33,185 nt of DNA from Chloroflexota bacterium (GCA_023489405.1 JAMDCW010000050.1:6818-40002); one strand, 5' to 3'; positions 8,643-18,328 are shown, numbered from the stretch's first letter. Numbers and translations are program-made. The notes: generated by a model from the letters alone, not told the origin.

Positions 8643-10316
8643 GTGAGTCATAACGCTATATCACCATGGTGGCCTTTCTTATTAGGGTGTCTGAGCGCTC
8701 TGTGCGGTTCGTTCGGTGGTCTTCTCGCTTTGCGCCTATTTCCTGATTTTCGCTCCCGCGAGAATAAATCTGGTGAGTATCGCCATGACGCGCATTTCCC
8801 TACACAGGTCAACTATCGCCTTCCTTCTGTTCTGGGTCCCGTCGTCACCCTTTGTGGGGCCTCCTTGTTTCTCGCCTCCGCATTCTACATACCTGTACTT
8901 CGCCGCCCTCTTCTCGTCATCGCTAGCGTACTCTTGGCGGAAGGCGTGCTTGGATGGGTTGACGACGTATGGAAGTCTCGCGGTGCAGGTCTTTCGGAGC
9001 GAGTACGGCTAGGTGCACAAGGCATCATCTTTATAGGGGTTGCCTCTGGCTTGTTCTGGTCCCAGGCTCCCTTGGCACAAGGCAGCCTGGGGAAACTATT
9101 CAGCGTGATCGGAGCAGTGATTTTCGTTCTCATTGTATTGTCTACAGGCTTCTCCGATGGAATTGATGGCCTCACTGGTAGCTTGACGTTTCTGAGCGGA
9201 ATAGGCTTCGTCGGGATTGGCATCTTTACTGGAAGCTTATTGCTACTGATAGAAAGCGCCATCCTCGTAGGAGTGAGCCTTGCCGTGCTCTTGCTCAATA
9301 TGCCATCGAACTGGACAAGAGGTAGCTCTGTGCACCGGCGTGCTCGGGCCTATATCGGCGATTGCGGCGCACTCATCCTTGGAACGCTCGTTGCTTTACC
9401 GCCTCTTCAAACAGGCAGCACGATATTCTTGCCTTTTATTTGTGCTGCCATAGCCGTGGAAGGTGGTAGCGTCTTCTTGCAGACAGGCGTCCTGACACCG
9501 CTCTATCGTCGCTGGGGACGGCTGAGCCGCTTCGCTCATGCGAAAACGTTCGTACCGCATGTCGAATATCCCCTCCCTTTTCTCGCCACTCCGTTTCATC
9601 ACCACTTCAATTTGCTCGGATGGAAACCTCTGACGGTTGTGCGCTTGCTCTGGTTCTTCCAGGCTCTGGGGATAACCTGGAGTGGTGTCATGCTGTTCGC
9701 TCCGGTAGAAGATCGTCCTGCCCTTTGGCTTTTTGGTATGGCTGGCTTAGTACTAGGGGTTTTTGCAATCGCTCTGTCGAGTAAGCGGATGATCGTGCGC
9801 GTCGAGTGTAGAGGGGCCCAGCAATGGCTAGTGATATCGCGAGGGAGTTTATTGCAAATTGGCCGCTGGCACTTGGAGCGCGAAGCCTTCCGATGCGAAC
9901 TGGCCTCGAACACGTCGAACGCTATGCTCTCTTACGTGGCTGTGATGCATCGCTATGATGCGTGGGCTTTTGCAGCCACTGCCGTGCTGCAGCAAGATCC
10001 ACGTCTCACTCTTGAGCTTGGTCAGCGTATTCGACCTCTGAGCATTATACTGCGCCCAGGTTTATCGCTCGCGCTGATTACCGCCGCCTATCACGAGTGC
10101 ATGCTGGATTCCCTTTTTGCAAGCTGGCGGCGAGCTTTGCGCGAAGTCTACCAAGAAGGACGCCTGGATGTCCTTCTCCAGGAGTGGAGCATGCTCCTTC
10201 ATCAACGAGGAGAAACCGCTCTTGCCGAAGCGGTAACTGCATATCAGACGACGTGTCCCGACACACTGGCCCGTGGATCATCGGTATTGAACGTGCCAGG
10301 ACGTACGGCTGTATGA
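8643..10316 (+). CDS. MraY/WecA-type polyprenyl-phosphate phospho-sugar transferase (glycosyltransferase family 4), MraY-like, with a ~175-aa C-terminal extension
   Basis: GWVDDVWK, GFSDGIDGLTG, YIGDCGALILG and PFHHHFNLLGW motifs plus multiple TM helices. GTG start. Confidence 0.8.
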   Translation: MSHNAISPWWPFLLGCLSALCGSFGGLLALRLFPDFRSRENKSGEYRHDAHFPTQVNYRLPSVLGPVVTLCGASLFLASAFYIPVLRRPLLVIASVLLAEGVLGWVDDVWKSRGAGLSERVRLGAQGIIFIGVASGLFWSQAPLAQGSLGKLFSVIGAVIFVLIVLSTGFSDGIDGLTGSLTFLSGIGFVGIGIFTGSLLLLIESAILVGVSLAVLLLNMPSNWTRGSSVHRRARAYIGDCGALILGTLVALPPLQTGSTIFLPFICAAIAVEGGSVFLQTGVLTPLYRRWGRLSRFAHAKTFVPHVEYPLPFLATPFHHHFNLLGWKPLTVVRLLWFFQALGITWSGVMLFAPVEDRPALWLFGMAGLVLGVFAIALSSKRMIVRVECRGAQQWLVISRGSLLQIGRWHLEREAFRCELASNTSNAMLSYVAVMHRYDAWAFAATAVLQQDPRLTLELGQRIRPLSIILRPGLSLALITAAYHECMLDSLFASWRRALREVYQEGRLDVLLQEWSMLLHQRGETALAEAVTAYQTTCPDTLARGSSVLNVPGRTAV

Positions 10317-11377
10317 ACTCACCTCACTATGACGATCTTTCCCTTTTACTGTCGGATCCCCAGGTTGTACGCCTGCTCGGCATGCCTGGATCGCTTCAGC
10401 CCGATATCAAAGTCCTATCTTTAGGGAGGTTCTCGCGTAACGAAGTCTACCGGCTGACCGATCCTCAAAGTGAAAAGCCGGTGATCATAAAGATCGTGCG
10501 AAAAGGGACAGATCGGTTTTGGGAACACCATGTACGCCGTGAACATTGGATCCTCCGACTTCTGGAACAATGTGCACCGGAGCTCGCGCCTCATCCATAT
10601 GCCGTAGCGATCAATAGGGATTGGGGCGTGCTCTCGATGGAGATGTGTGCTGGCGATAACCTCGCTTACCTCTTGGAGAACGCATCCACTGTGCCGGCGC
10701 GTCAATCATTGCTAGCAGAAGCGCTTGGCGCATTAGCAATCCTGCACCGTATATTGCTGGAGAATAGCAAGATATTTGAGCGAGTCGTTTCTAGTATTGA
10801 GCTTGATGAAGTCACACCAGTCACGCTCCAGGCACGTTTTCATATTGCCCTACAACGCTTGTTTTCCACTTCGAAAGACTACATCGAGGTGCTCTGGCGT
10901 TCCCGTGGCGCCCTCACCGATGATCTATTCAGCGGTCAGGTCCAGGTCATTCACAATTCACTCGTACCATTGAATATTCTGAAAGAAGAAGAACAAGTTC
11001 GATTCATCGATTGGGAAACTGCAACCGTCGCCGCCCCCGAATGGGATCTCGCCGATCTGCTCTTCAATCCGTTCACTGCCCTACCGCCGGATGCTATCTT
11101 TGATCTCATTGCTCGTTCTTATCAAGGTCTATGGAATGCGCAGCGAACACTTGTTGCTGGGCTTTTGCGCTCTCTCGATTACGCGGCGAGCGCCACCCAA
11201 CAAGCAACGATTGCTGACAGTGACTACGCTGTGCGGTTAAAACAGCGCGCTGCCTGCTATCTTAACCACGCGCGGGAGCTTTGTTTCCAATGTGGTTGGG
11301 CTGTTCTGGGCGACTTTCTCGCTCGCGAGACTGCTCAAACACCTCAGTCAGATGGAAGTGTACCTCCCGCTCGCTGA
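10313..11377 (+). CDS. Aminoglycoside phosphotransferase/choline kinase-fold protein, possibly catalytically degenerate
   Basis: Starts MNSPHYDDLSLLLSD at ATG 10313 with ATGA overlap with the upstream stop. Contains VIHNSLVPLNIL and RFIDWETATVAAPEWDLADLL. The track start at 10097 overlaps the MraY-like gene and is unlikely. Confidence 0.75.
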   Translation: MNSPHYDDLSLLLSDPQVVRLLGMPGSLQPDIKVLSLGRFSRNEVYRLTDPQSEKPVIIKIVRKGTDRFWEHHVRREHWILRLLEQCAPELAPHPYAVAINRDWGVLSMEMCAGDNLAYLLENASTVPARQSLLAEALGALAILHRILLENSKIFERVVSSIELDEVTPVTLQARFHIALQRLFSTSKDYIEVLWRSRGALTDDLFSGQVQVIHNSLVPLNILKEEEQVRFIDWETATVAAPEWDLADLLFNPFTALPPDAIFDLIARSYQGLWNAQRTLVAGLLRSLDYAASATQQATIADSDYAVRLKQRAACYLNHARELCFQCGWAVLGDFLARETAQTPQSDGSVPPAR

Positions 11378-11450
11378 CTTGAGGCTCCTCAGTTATTGAG
11401 CGTATCATCACGGAGAGTGCGTCATCATTTGAAATTGAGGAAGTTTTCAT

Positions 11451-12272
11451 ATGACCGAGCGAGTCCTTCAACACGGAGAAATGCTAGCCCGCGATATAGC
11501 TAGCTATGAGGTGCCTAGGAGAACAGTTGCTTGCTGGTATCTTGGGCAGGCCTCAATAGTTCTGAAGTGTTCGGTGGGGATACTCCTCATCGACCCCTTT
11601 TTCAGTGAACATCCCGCGCGACTTTTCCCTCCACCATTACAGTGTAGCGAGATAGCTGATGTTACCTGGGTGTTATGTACCCATCATCATCTGGATCACC
11701 TTGATCCAGCTACCATAGGGCCACTCGCTCAGCGTTTCCCCTCGTGTCGTTTTGTGGTTCCTGAACCCCATATCCCGATAGCCATCACGTCTGGCGTCGC
11801 GATGGAGCGCCTCCATCCAGCAATAGTAGGTACATCAATCGAAGTTCCTGGCTTGAAGATCACTCCATTAAGAGCAAAGCATGAAGAGTTTGAAGTCAAC
11901 GAACGTGGCAATCATCTGTATGTTGGTTATATAGTCGAAGTTGACGGCTTACGCCTTTTTCATTCTGGAGATACCGTAGGATTTGATGGCCAAGCAGAAG
12001 ATCTCGTACCCTTCTCTCCCCACGTTGTCTTCCTCCCGATAAATGGCCGCGACTGGGTGCGCAATCGCCGCAACATCGCCGGCAATATGAACTATCGGGA
12101 GGCCCTAGATTTAGCGCACGCTGTGAAAGCCGGTGTAGTTGTTCCTCTTCACTACGATCTCTTCGGAGGGAATACCGAAAACCCGGTTTTCTTCGTCGAT
12201 CACCTCTACCGGACCTTTCCGGCACAAGCTTTCAAGATGCTTGCTGTTGGTGAACGTTTTCTCATTGGCTAG
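11451..12272 (+). CDS. MBL-fold metallo-hydrolase, UlaG-like
   Basis: WYLGQASIVLK, DPFF, CTHHHLDHLDP, FHSGDT, VVPLHYDLFGGN. Confidence 0.82.
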   Translation: MTERVLQHGEMLARDIASYEVPRRTVACWYLGQASIVLKCSVGILLIDPFFSEHPARLFPPPLQCSEIADVTWVLCTHHHLDHLDPATIGPLAQRFPSCRFVVPEPHIPIAITSGVAMERLHPAIVGTSIEVPGLKITPLRAKHEEFEVNERGNHLYVGYIVEVDGLRLFHSGDTVGFDGQAEDLVPFSPHVVFLPINGRDWVRNRRNIAGNMNYREALDLAHAVKAGVVVPLHYDLFGGNTENPVFFVDHLYRTFPAQAFKMLAVGERFLIG

Positions 12273-12373
12273 TAGAGCAATTCTAATTGAACATCATACG
12301 TAGCTTCTGGGTCAGAGAGCTGTTAGCAGACTGTCACTGTCACGAGAAAAACTCTTGAAGCCGGTCTCCAGGG

Positions 12374-12394
12374 TAGCGCTGCTAGCGAGCGCTA
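12374..12394. terminator. Inverted repeat TAGCGCT-gctagcg-AGCGCTA at the convergent gene ends
   Basis: Perfect 7-bp arms, 7-nt loop. The stop codon of the minus-strand gene lies in the loop. Confidence 0.35.
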
Positions 12395-13464
12395 TCAATA
12401 TCCCAGGACATTGCTTCTCCGCGCACGAGGAATGATCGAATATCATAAGCACCAGGGTACTGTACTGGAACGTGTCCTTGCTCTACCAGTAGGTCAATCG
12501 GTGTAACCCGCGTGAGCAAAGGCATTGTGATAGCTTCATGGAGGCGAGTAGATTCATATACTGCTAATAGGGCTTCGAGCGTAGCTCTTGCTAGCGTCGC
12601 CTCACCCCGATATTCAGTTACTTTGCCGTTAAGCCAATCTAGTAATCCTTGTGCTTGGCCAGCAAATGGATCATTTTGCTCGATCTCGTATTGTTTCCAT
12701 CCCTGAGTCGATGCGTTCATGAGCTTGACGGTGTTTTCATCTATGATGATTGTTCCCTCGCTGCCATAAATGGTGAAGTTAATCGAGCCATACTTGGTCA
12801 GATCGCTCTCAATCAGAACTTGACATCCGTTAGAAAGCTGCATAAGACCCATACAAGCATCTTCAATCCGCATGGCTCGTTCATAACGGTCGGTTTTGCG
12901 CTCGATATTTCCTATGACCCGCTCTACCTTCGGGTCTCCGAGCACGAAGAGAAGCCCGTCGAGGGTATGGGTGCCCCAATTGAGCAGACCGTCGCGAATT
13001 TGTGACCAAGCTCGTTGTGGTGTGCCAATAGATCCATCTGCTACAAGCGCTCTCGCCAGTTCCCATCCACGATAGAATCGGCGCATGTGGCCAATTGCCA
13101 GTTTCACCTTGTTCCGCTTGGCAGCAACGATCATATTGTCAGCTTCTCCGAGGTTGACCGCCATTGGCTTTTCGCACAGGATCAGCTTTGGTGAATGAGC
13201 AGCGGCAGCAATAGTCATTTCGGCGTGCTGGCCATGCCATGAGCAAACGCTCACCACGTCGAGGTGCTCTCGGTCGAGCATTGCCCGAAAATCCAAGTAG
13301 CGGTGCGTTGGGTCGACGTTATGCTGATCCCCGAAGAGGTTCAACGCCTCACCGTTACTATCAGCGATGGCGACGATCTCGTATTCGGGATGGGCGCGGT
13401 ACCCTCGGGCGTGCGCTCGTGCAATTGACCCTGTGGCGATAATGCCGACACGGACTTTGTCCAT
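12382..13464 (-). CDS. Gfo/Idh/MocA family oxidoreductase
   Basis: VRVGIIATGSIARAHARGY, CEKPMAVNLGEAD, IEDACMGLMQLSNG. Confidence 0.85.
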   Translation of the reverse strand: MDKVRVGIIATGSIARAHARGYRAHPEYEIVAIADSNGEALNLFGDQHNVDPTHRYLDFRAMLDREHLDVVSVCSWHGQHAEMTIAAAAHSPKLILCEKPMAVNLGEADNMIVAAKRNKVKLAIGHMRRFYRGWELARALVADGSIGTPQRAWSQIRDGLLNWGTHTLDGLLFVLGDPKVERVIGNIERKTDRYERAMRIEDACMGLMQLSNGCQVLIESDLTKYGSINFTIYGSEGTIIIDENTVKLMNASTQGWKQYEIEQNDPFAGQAQGLLDWLNGKVTEYRGEATLARATLEALLAVYESTRLHEAITMPLLTRVTPIDLLVEQGHVPVQYPGAYDIRSFLVRGEAMSWDIDSAR

Positions 13465-13608
13465 AATTAATAATCCACTCCTCTTTTATAAATCAGTACC
13501 TCTACATGCTGAGGATAGCAACTCGTGCCGCAGAACACTAGGTAGGATTTGTAAGTGCTGGTATTCTGTTTTACATAGCGTGTGTATGGCGCTTAGTGCG
13601 GGGGAAAC

Positions 13609-13797
13609 ATGTTTGGTATTGGGCGGCTTCCAGAGCTCATTATTCTTTTGATCGTTATCTTGCTCATCATCGGTCCGGGTAAGCTGCCATCACTGGGGCG
13701 CGGTCTTGGCGAGATGATTCGAGGTTTTCGCCAAGAGGCGGAGACCGACACCGCGAAGAAGCATGATGGTAGCTCAGAGCCGTCTCCTAAGTCGTAG
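13609..13797 (+). CDS. tatA: Sec-independent (twin-arginine) translocase TatA/E family subunit
   Basis: MFGIGRLPELIILLIVILLIIGPGKLPSLGRGLGEMIRGFR; GGGGGAA SD. Confidence 0.9.
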   Translation: MFGIGRLPELIILLIVILLIIGPGKLPSLGRGLGEMIRGFRQEAETDTAKKHDGSSEPSPKS

Positions 13798-13878
13798 GAT
13801 ACTGCCAGGACATTTCACGAACATAGCTCGAGAGCACGGCGTGTTCTGAGCGTGCAATGGACAGAAGGTGATAGAAAC

Positions 13879-14097
13879 GTGAAAGAGAAGATACATCCTA
13901 AATACATCGAAGCGACGGTTACCTGTGTCTGCGGTAATACGTGGAAAACTCGATCGACGAAACCACAGATTCATGTTGAGGTGTGCTCGAACTGCCATCC
14001 ATTCTATACAGGAACACAACGTATTGTTGATACCGCTGGTCAGGTGGAACGGTTCCGCCGTCGTTACAGCCTCGCTGGTTCGGATACTGCTCAATAG
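13879..14097 (+). CDS. rpmE: 50S ribosomal protein L31, zinc-binding (C+) form
   Basis: [27 protein letters not shown]...[34 protein letters not shown] start at 13879. Confidence 0.93.
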   Translation: MKEKIHPKYIEATVTCVCGNTWKTRSTKPQIHVEVCSNCHPFYTGTQRIVDTAGQVERFRRRYSLAGSDTAQ

Positions 14098-14109
14098 TGT
14101 TCGGTTTGA

Positions 14110-14148
14110 GGAGGAGCTCCCATCACCAGGGACTCCTCCTTTTGTTGT
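14110..14148 (+). terminator. Rho-independent terminator downstream of rpmE
   Basis: GGAGGA-gc-TCCC-atcacca-GGGA-c-TCCTCC followed by TTTTGTTGT. Confidence 0.8.
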
Positions 14149-14218
14149 GTTCTGAATCGAGAGAAATTCTCTGCTGCTATTGAGGCGGCGTCGTACTCGA
14201 CGTAGCAAATTGTGGTAA

Positions 14219-15322
14219 ATGGTGGAGGCAGGCATGTTTGAGAAACTAGCTGGGGTTGAAGAGCGTTTTGTAAAACTTGAGGCTCTCTTGGCGGATCCTG
14301 AAGTGGTGACGCAGCCGGCGCTGCTGCAACGCTATGCGCAAGAACATGCACAGCTCGAAGAGATTGTTACGACGTACCGAATGTACCGTCAAGCTCAAGA
14401 GTCGATCCGTACCTATCGGGAAATGTTACGCGATATCACGCTAGAGTTTGAATATCAAGAGCTTGCCCGCGAAGAACTGGTCCATAGCGAATCTGAAGAG
14501 GCCATCCTGCGCGAAAAGCTGCGCCGGTTATTGCTGCCACACGATCCCAACGATGAAAAGAACGTTATTATCGAGGTTCGTGCTGGCGCTGGAGGTGATG
14601 AGGCCGGCCTATTCGCCGCAGATCTCTTCAGAATGTATACCCGCTATGCTGAACGTCAAGGGTGGAACGTAGAAATCATCAGTGGCAATGAAAATGGCAT
14701 TGGCTCATTTCGGGAAGTTGTCTTCAAGGTCAATGGCCGTGGCGCCTATAGCCGGATGAAATATGAGAGTGGCGTACACCGTGTACAGCGCGTGCCGGTG
14801 ACAGAGGCGTCAGGAAGGATCCATACCTCTACAGCTACAGTTGCGGTGCTTCCAGAAGCCGAAGAAGTCGATGTAGACATTAATCCGGAAGATCTGCGGA
14901 TTGACGTATATCGCTCCACTGGACATGGTGGCCAGAGCGTCAACACTACAGATTCAGCGGTACGGATTACTCACTTGCCCACAGGGTTAGTGGTAACGTG
15001 CCAGGATGAAAAGTCTCAGCTCAAGAATAAAGCCAAGGCGCTCATGGTCCTGCGCTCGCGCCTCTATAACCTGGAGCTACAGCGGCGCCAGATGGAGGAG
15101 TCTGCCGCGCGACGTTCTCAAGTTGGCTCCGGTGATCGCAGCGAAAAAATCCGTACGTATAATGTGCCTCAGGATCGAGTGACGGATCACCGCATCAACC
15201 TCACTGTACATAGACTGCCGGATGTGATGGATGGCAATCTCGATCCGCTTATCGATGCTCTGATCGCTGTCGACCAAGCTGAGCGCCTCCAAGCTGAACA
15301 CTACCAAGAAGAAGTTGCTTAG
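14219..15322 (+). CDS. prfA: Peptide chain release factor 1 (start at ATG 14219 or ATG 14234)
   Basis: GGQ motif in [21 protein letters not shown]; overall RF1 pattern. Confidence 0.95.
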   Translation: MVEAGMFEKLAGVEERFVKLEALLADPEVVTQPALLQRYAQEHAQLEEIVTTYRMYRQAQESIRTYREMLRDITLEFEYQELAREELVHSESEEAILREKLRRLLLPHDPNDEKNVIIEVRAGAGGDEAGLFAADLFRMYTRYAERQGWNVEIISGNENGIGSFREVVFKVNGRGAYSRMKYESGVHRVQRVPVTEASGRIHTSTATVAVLPEAEEVDVDINPEDLRIDVYRSTGHGGQSVNTTDSAVRITHLPTGLVVTCQDEKSQLKNKAKALMVLRSRLYNLELQRRQMEESAARRSQVGSGDRSEKIRTYNVPQDRVTDHRINLTVHRLPDVMDGNLDPLIDALIAVDQAERLQAEHYQEEVA

Positions 15323-15485
15323 TCTGAACTATTCGCGGAGGCGAAGTATGGCACCGGTTGCCGCCCACGTCTCCCGCCCTTCTCCATTAGGGTGGGGGAG
15401 GCGGGTACGGCCATTCTCCCCAGTGCCGGCGGCGTGAGGACTGGTGAATAATCCGGATTAGTGTACGTACCCTACCTCTAGGAAC

Positions 15486-16331
15486 GTGTTTGTGAATACG
15501 GTGCGCGAAGCAGTAGCGGCAGCGGAGCAAGCATTTCGACTAGCCGGTATTTCAACGAGTGCTCTAGATGCTCGCGTCCTTGTGAAGCACACACTCCAGT
15601 TGAGTGATACCGCCTTTTATCGAGAACTCGAGCGCCTATTGATGCCAGGAGAAAAAGAGCGGCTTCACCTTCTCATTATGCGCCGTTGTCGTCGAGAGCC
15701 TGTAGCATACCTTACTGGACAGCGCGAGTTTTATGGCCTAGCTCTGTCGGTATCGTCAGCCGTGCTCATTCCAAGACCAGAGACCGAGTTGCTCGTCACG
15801 CTTGCTATCGATCTCATTCCTGCTGGCGGCCAGTGCGTGGATGTAGGGACAGGGTCAGGTGCTATAGCCTGTGCTGTGGCCAGTCGTCGCCCCGACGTAT
15901 CGGTAATTGGCATTGATGCCTCTGCCGCTGCTTGTACGGTAGCTAGGACAAATGTGAAGCAGTTCAACCTCGAACACCAGATAGCGATAGTAAGAGGGGA
16001 TTTGCTCACTCCCTGTACCCCTTCTTGCACGGCAGTTCTCGCCAACTTACCCTATCTTAGTGCTGATGAAGTCAGTAATCTGCAGCCTGAAATACGCTAT
16101 GAGCCGCTAATGGCGCTTACCGGTGGTAAAGATGGCCTTGATTTGTACCGACGGCTCTTTGAACAACTCTCTAACTGGTCTTTTGTAGTACTGCTCTGCG
16201 AAGTAGGCACAGGACAAGCCGCACACCTTGCCCATCTCGCGTATCACCACTGGCCCGATGCGGTCATTTCTATTCATTCCGATCTTGCAGGCTTGTCGCG
16301 TCTTGTAACCGTCCTACGTCCTAGCGGGTAA
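15486..16331 (+). CDS. prmC: Peptide chain release factor N5-glutamine methyltransferase
   Basis: Downstream of prfA. PVAYLTGQREFYGL, LIPRPETELLV, VDVGTGSGAIACA, NLPY. Confidence 0.92.
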   Translation: MFVNTVREAVAAAEQAFRLAGISTSALDARVLVKHTLQLSDTAFYRELERLLMPGEKERLHLLIMRRCRREPVAYLTGQREFYGLALSVSSAVLIPRPETELLVTLAIDLIPAGGQCVDVGTGSGAIACAVASRRPDVSVIGIDASAAACTVARTNVKQFNLEHQIAIVRGDLLTPCTPSCTAVLANLPYLSADEVSNLQPEIRYEPLMALTGGKDGLDLYRRLFEQLSNWSFVVLLCEVGTGQAAHLAHLAYHHWPDAVISIHSDLAGLSRLVTVLRPSG

Positions 16332-16343
16332 ATGTCTGGTCGT

Positions 16344-17381
16344 CTACAAAAGGTCCGTGCCTCTCGTCGTAATAGGCACGTATCGTAAGTCGTGGAGCTG
16401 CCGGCATCCCGTAGCGAATAAGGCGACCCGCAGCTCGAAGACAATCTGTTCAATGCGATCGATAACTGCTTCTACTGAATCGAGAGCAGGTTGAAGAAAA
16501 GGCCGGGCAGCAGCGACGAGGTCTGCACCAAGAGCTATCGCCTTGGCGGCATCAACGCCAGTTCGAATGCCGCCACCAGCAATAAGTGGTAAGTCAGGGC
16601 AAGCTTGCCGCACTGACCTTATACACAGCGGAGTTGGAATACCCCAATAGCTAAATGCTTCCGCTGCACGGACAAGGCGGTCCATACGAGCTCGTTGTCC
16701 TTCTACACGAGCCCACGAAGTTCCTCCTGCTCCTTGGACATCAATCGCGGCAACGCCACAAGCGAGCAGCCGCCGGGCGACGCGGCCGGAGATGCCGAAG
16801 CCAACCTCTTTGATGATGATGGGTACCGTCAGCGCATGGCAGACCTCGGCAATATGGTCAGCAACTCCTGAAAATGTTGTATCCCCATGTGTTTGCAAGG
16901 CTTCCTGTAGCGGATTGAGATGGAGAGCTAGAGCATCTGCTCCTATGAGATCAACCGCAGCTTGACATTCAGCTATACCAAAACCGCGGCGAAGCTGTAC
17001 GGCTCCAAGATTGCTAAAGAGAAATACATCTGGAGCAACATCCCGAACAAGATACGTGGAAGCTAGTTGCGGATTGACGATAGCCGCACGTTGACTCCCG
17101 ACACAGAATGCAATGCCTGTAGCTTCAGCCGCAATTGCGAGATTACGATTCACACTCCCCGCTTGTTCGGTACCTCCAGTCATCCCGCTGATCATAATGG
17201 GAGCTTTCAGTTGCCGGCCAAGAAATGTCGTGGAAACATCGACATCTTCAAGATTCACTTCGGGTAGGGCGCAATGTTCGAGGCGCAGCGCAGAGAAGCC
17301 TAACTCGACCGGTTCTTGTACCGATTGGTCGAGAGAGATTCGTAGGTGCTCATCTTTACGTAAGGAAATATTCTCATCCAT
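16344..17381 (-). CDS. fni: Type 2 isopentenyl-diphosphate delta-isomerase
   Basis: APIMISGMTGGTEQAGSVNRNLAIAAE, GSQRAA, GAGGTSWARVE, AGGGIRTGVDAAKAIALGAD. Start at ATG 17381 after a GAGAGAGGTGACG SD. Confidence 0.92.
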   Translation of the reverse strand: MDENISLRKDEHLRISLDQSVQEPVELGFSALRLEHCALPEVNLEDVDVSTTFLGRQLKAPIMISGMTGGTEQAGSVNRNLAIAAEATGIAFCVGSQRAAIVNPQLASTYLVRDVAPDVFLFSNLGAVQLRRGFGIAECQAAVDLIGADALALHLNPLQEALQTHGDTTFSGVADHIAEVCHALTVPIIIKEVGFGISGRVARRLLACGVAAIDVQGAGGTSWARVEGQRARMDRLVRAAEAFSYWGIPTPLCIRSVRQACPDLPLIAGGGIRTGVDAAKAIALGADLVAAARPFLQPALDSVEAVIDRIEQIVFELRVALFATGCRQLHDLRYVPITTRGTDLL

Positions 17382-17427
17382 CGTCACCTCTCTCCAACCC
17401 TCTGTTGATCGGCTATCCAGGACGTGT

Positions 17428-18168
17428 TTAGCCTTGGGGCAAGTGCGGTTTTGTTGATAGGACAACATTGGTTAGACGTGGCACCGCCGATCGACCCGCC
17501 AGCAGAAAGCCACAGAATAGGACACTCCAGCCAGCGAGCATTGTGAACCAGAAGCTGCTCGCTGCGAATAGGCGAGCTGAAGTCCCGGCGGAGGCTACAA
17601 TCAAGGCTCCAGCAGCAATGGTGAAGTTCGCCCGCGCTTGAGAACGGAGATCAGCGCGGCGAAATGCTCGAACACCGGAAATAATGGCAACACCGATCAG
17701 GCAAATAGTGCCGAATGTATTATTGATGATGAGCAGCCAGATCATCAGACCGAACGGGAAAACGTGAGTTCCCGCTCCAGTTGCCCTGAGGAGCGCGTAC
17801 TGGTCATATGGGGCAGTCATCACAGCAATTGTTGTGATCACGGATAATAAGACGAGCACGGAGACGAGTGGACGAAGTGGACGTCGGGAGTAGAGGAATA
17901 GACTCCCTAGGCCCAGGTAGGTGACATTTAGGGCAGCGCCAAAGAGGTAGTACATTCGGAAGAGGAAGATCGGTCGACCAAAGATGAGGAAGCCTACGTA
18001 TGCAGCAGCGGCAAGGCAAGCCATAGTGAGGGCAATAGCCCAAGAGAGCTGGTAGGAGCGATGCCGAAGTTGCCAGTCCTGCCAGACGCGTGTGGCAAAG
18101 ATGCCGCAAAGGATGCAGACGGCTGAGGCAGCAAGACGCTCCACGGACGCTCTCTTTTCCCCTACCAT
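17428..18168 (-). CDS. Hypothetical polytopic membrane protein
   Basis: 246-aa ORF with about seven hydrophobic segments, same strand and just upstream of fni. Confidence 0.65.
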   Translation of the reverse strand: MVGEKRASVERLAASAVCILCGIFATRVWQDWQLRHRSYQLSWAIALTMACLAAAAYVGFLIFGRPIFLFRMYYLFGAALNVTYLGLGSLFLYSRRPLRPLVSVLVLLSVITTIAVMTAPYDQYALLRATGAGTHVFPFGLMIWLLIINNTFGTICLIGVAIISGVRAFRRADLRSQARANFTIAAGALIVASAGTSARLFAASSFWFTMLAGWSVLFCGFLLAGRSAVPRLTNVVLSTKPHLPQG

Positions 18169-18251
18169 GGATGGCTATATGGCTATATTGTAGCGCGTAC
18201 CACGGATAACAGAGGGGAAGATAAGATCAGCAGTGTTTCATCTGAGAGGTA

Positions 18252-18281
18252 CTTTTTACGGCTTATAGACACTAGTGCTAT
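18252..18281 (+). promoter_or_regulatory. Candidate promoter upstream of pdhA: TTTACG, 18 bp, (TGC)TATCCT
   Basis: -35/-10-like hexamers with a TG-extended -10 in the intergenic region; weak evidence, coordinates approximate. Confidence 0.25.
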
Positions 18282-18328
18282 CCTAATGAGAAGAATGACG
18301 CGGAAACTAGTAGGCGGAGTTGACAGTT

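Noticed and set aside
10097-10312. 72-aa N-terminal extension of the kinase-fold ORF in the track
   Set aside because: It lies inside the MraY-like gene. ATG 10313 gives an ATGA overlap and a sensible N-terminus.
15395-15460. FMN-riboswitch-like words (CCCCAGTGCCGGCGG, CTGGTGAATAATCCGG) in the prfA-prmC gap
   Set aside because: The canonical P3-P5 elements and conserved spacing are missing, and prmC is not a riboflavin gene. Kept only as generic RNA structure. An Infernal search with the RFN model would settle it.
18173-18190. Tandem TGGCTATA TGGCTATA upstream of the minus-strand membrane protein gene
   Set aside because: Two short copies are compatible with a chance or promoter -10 duplication; not enough to claim an operator.
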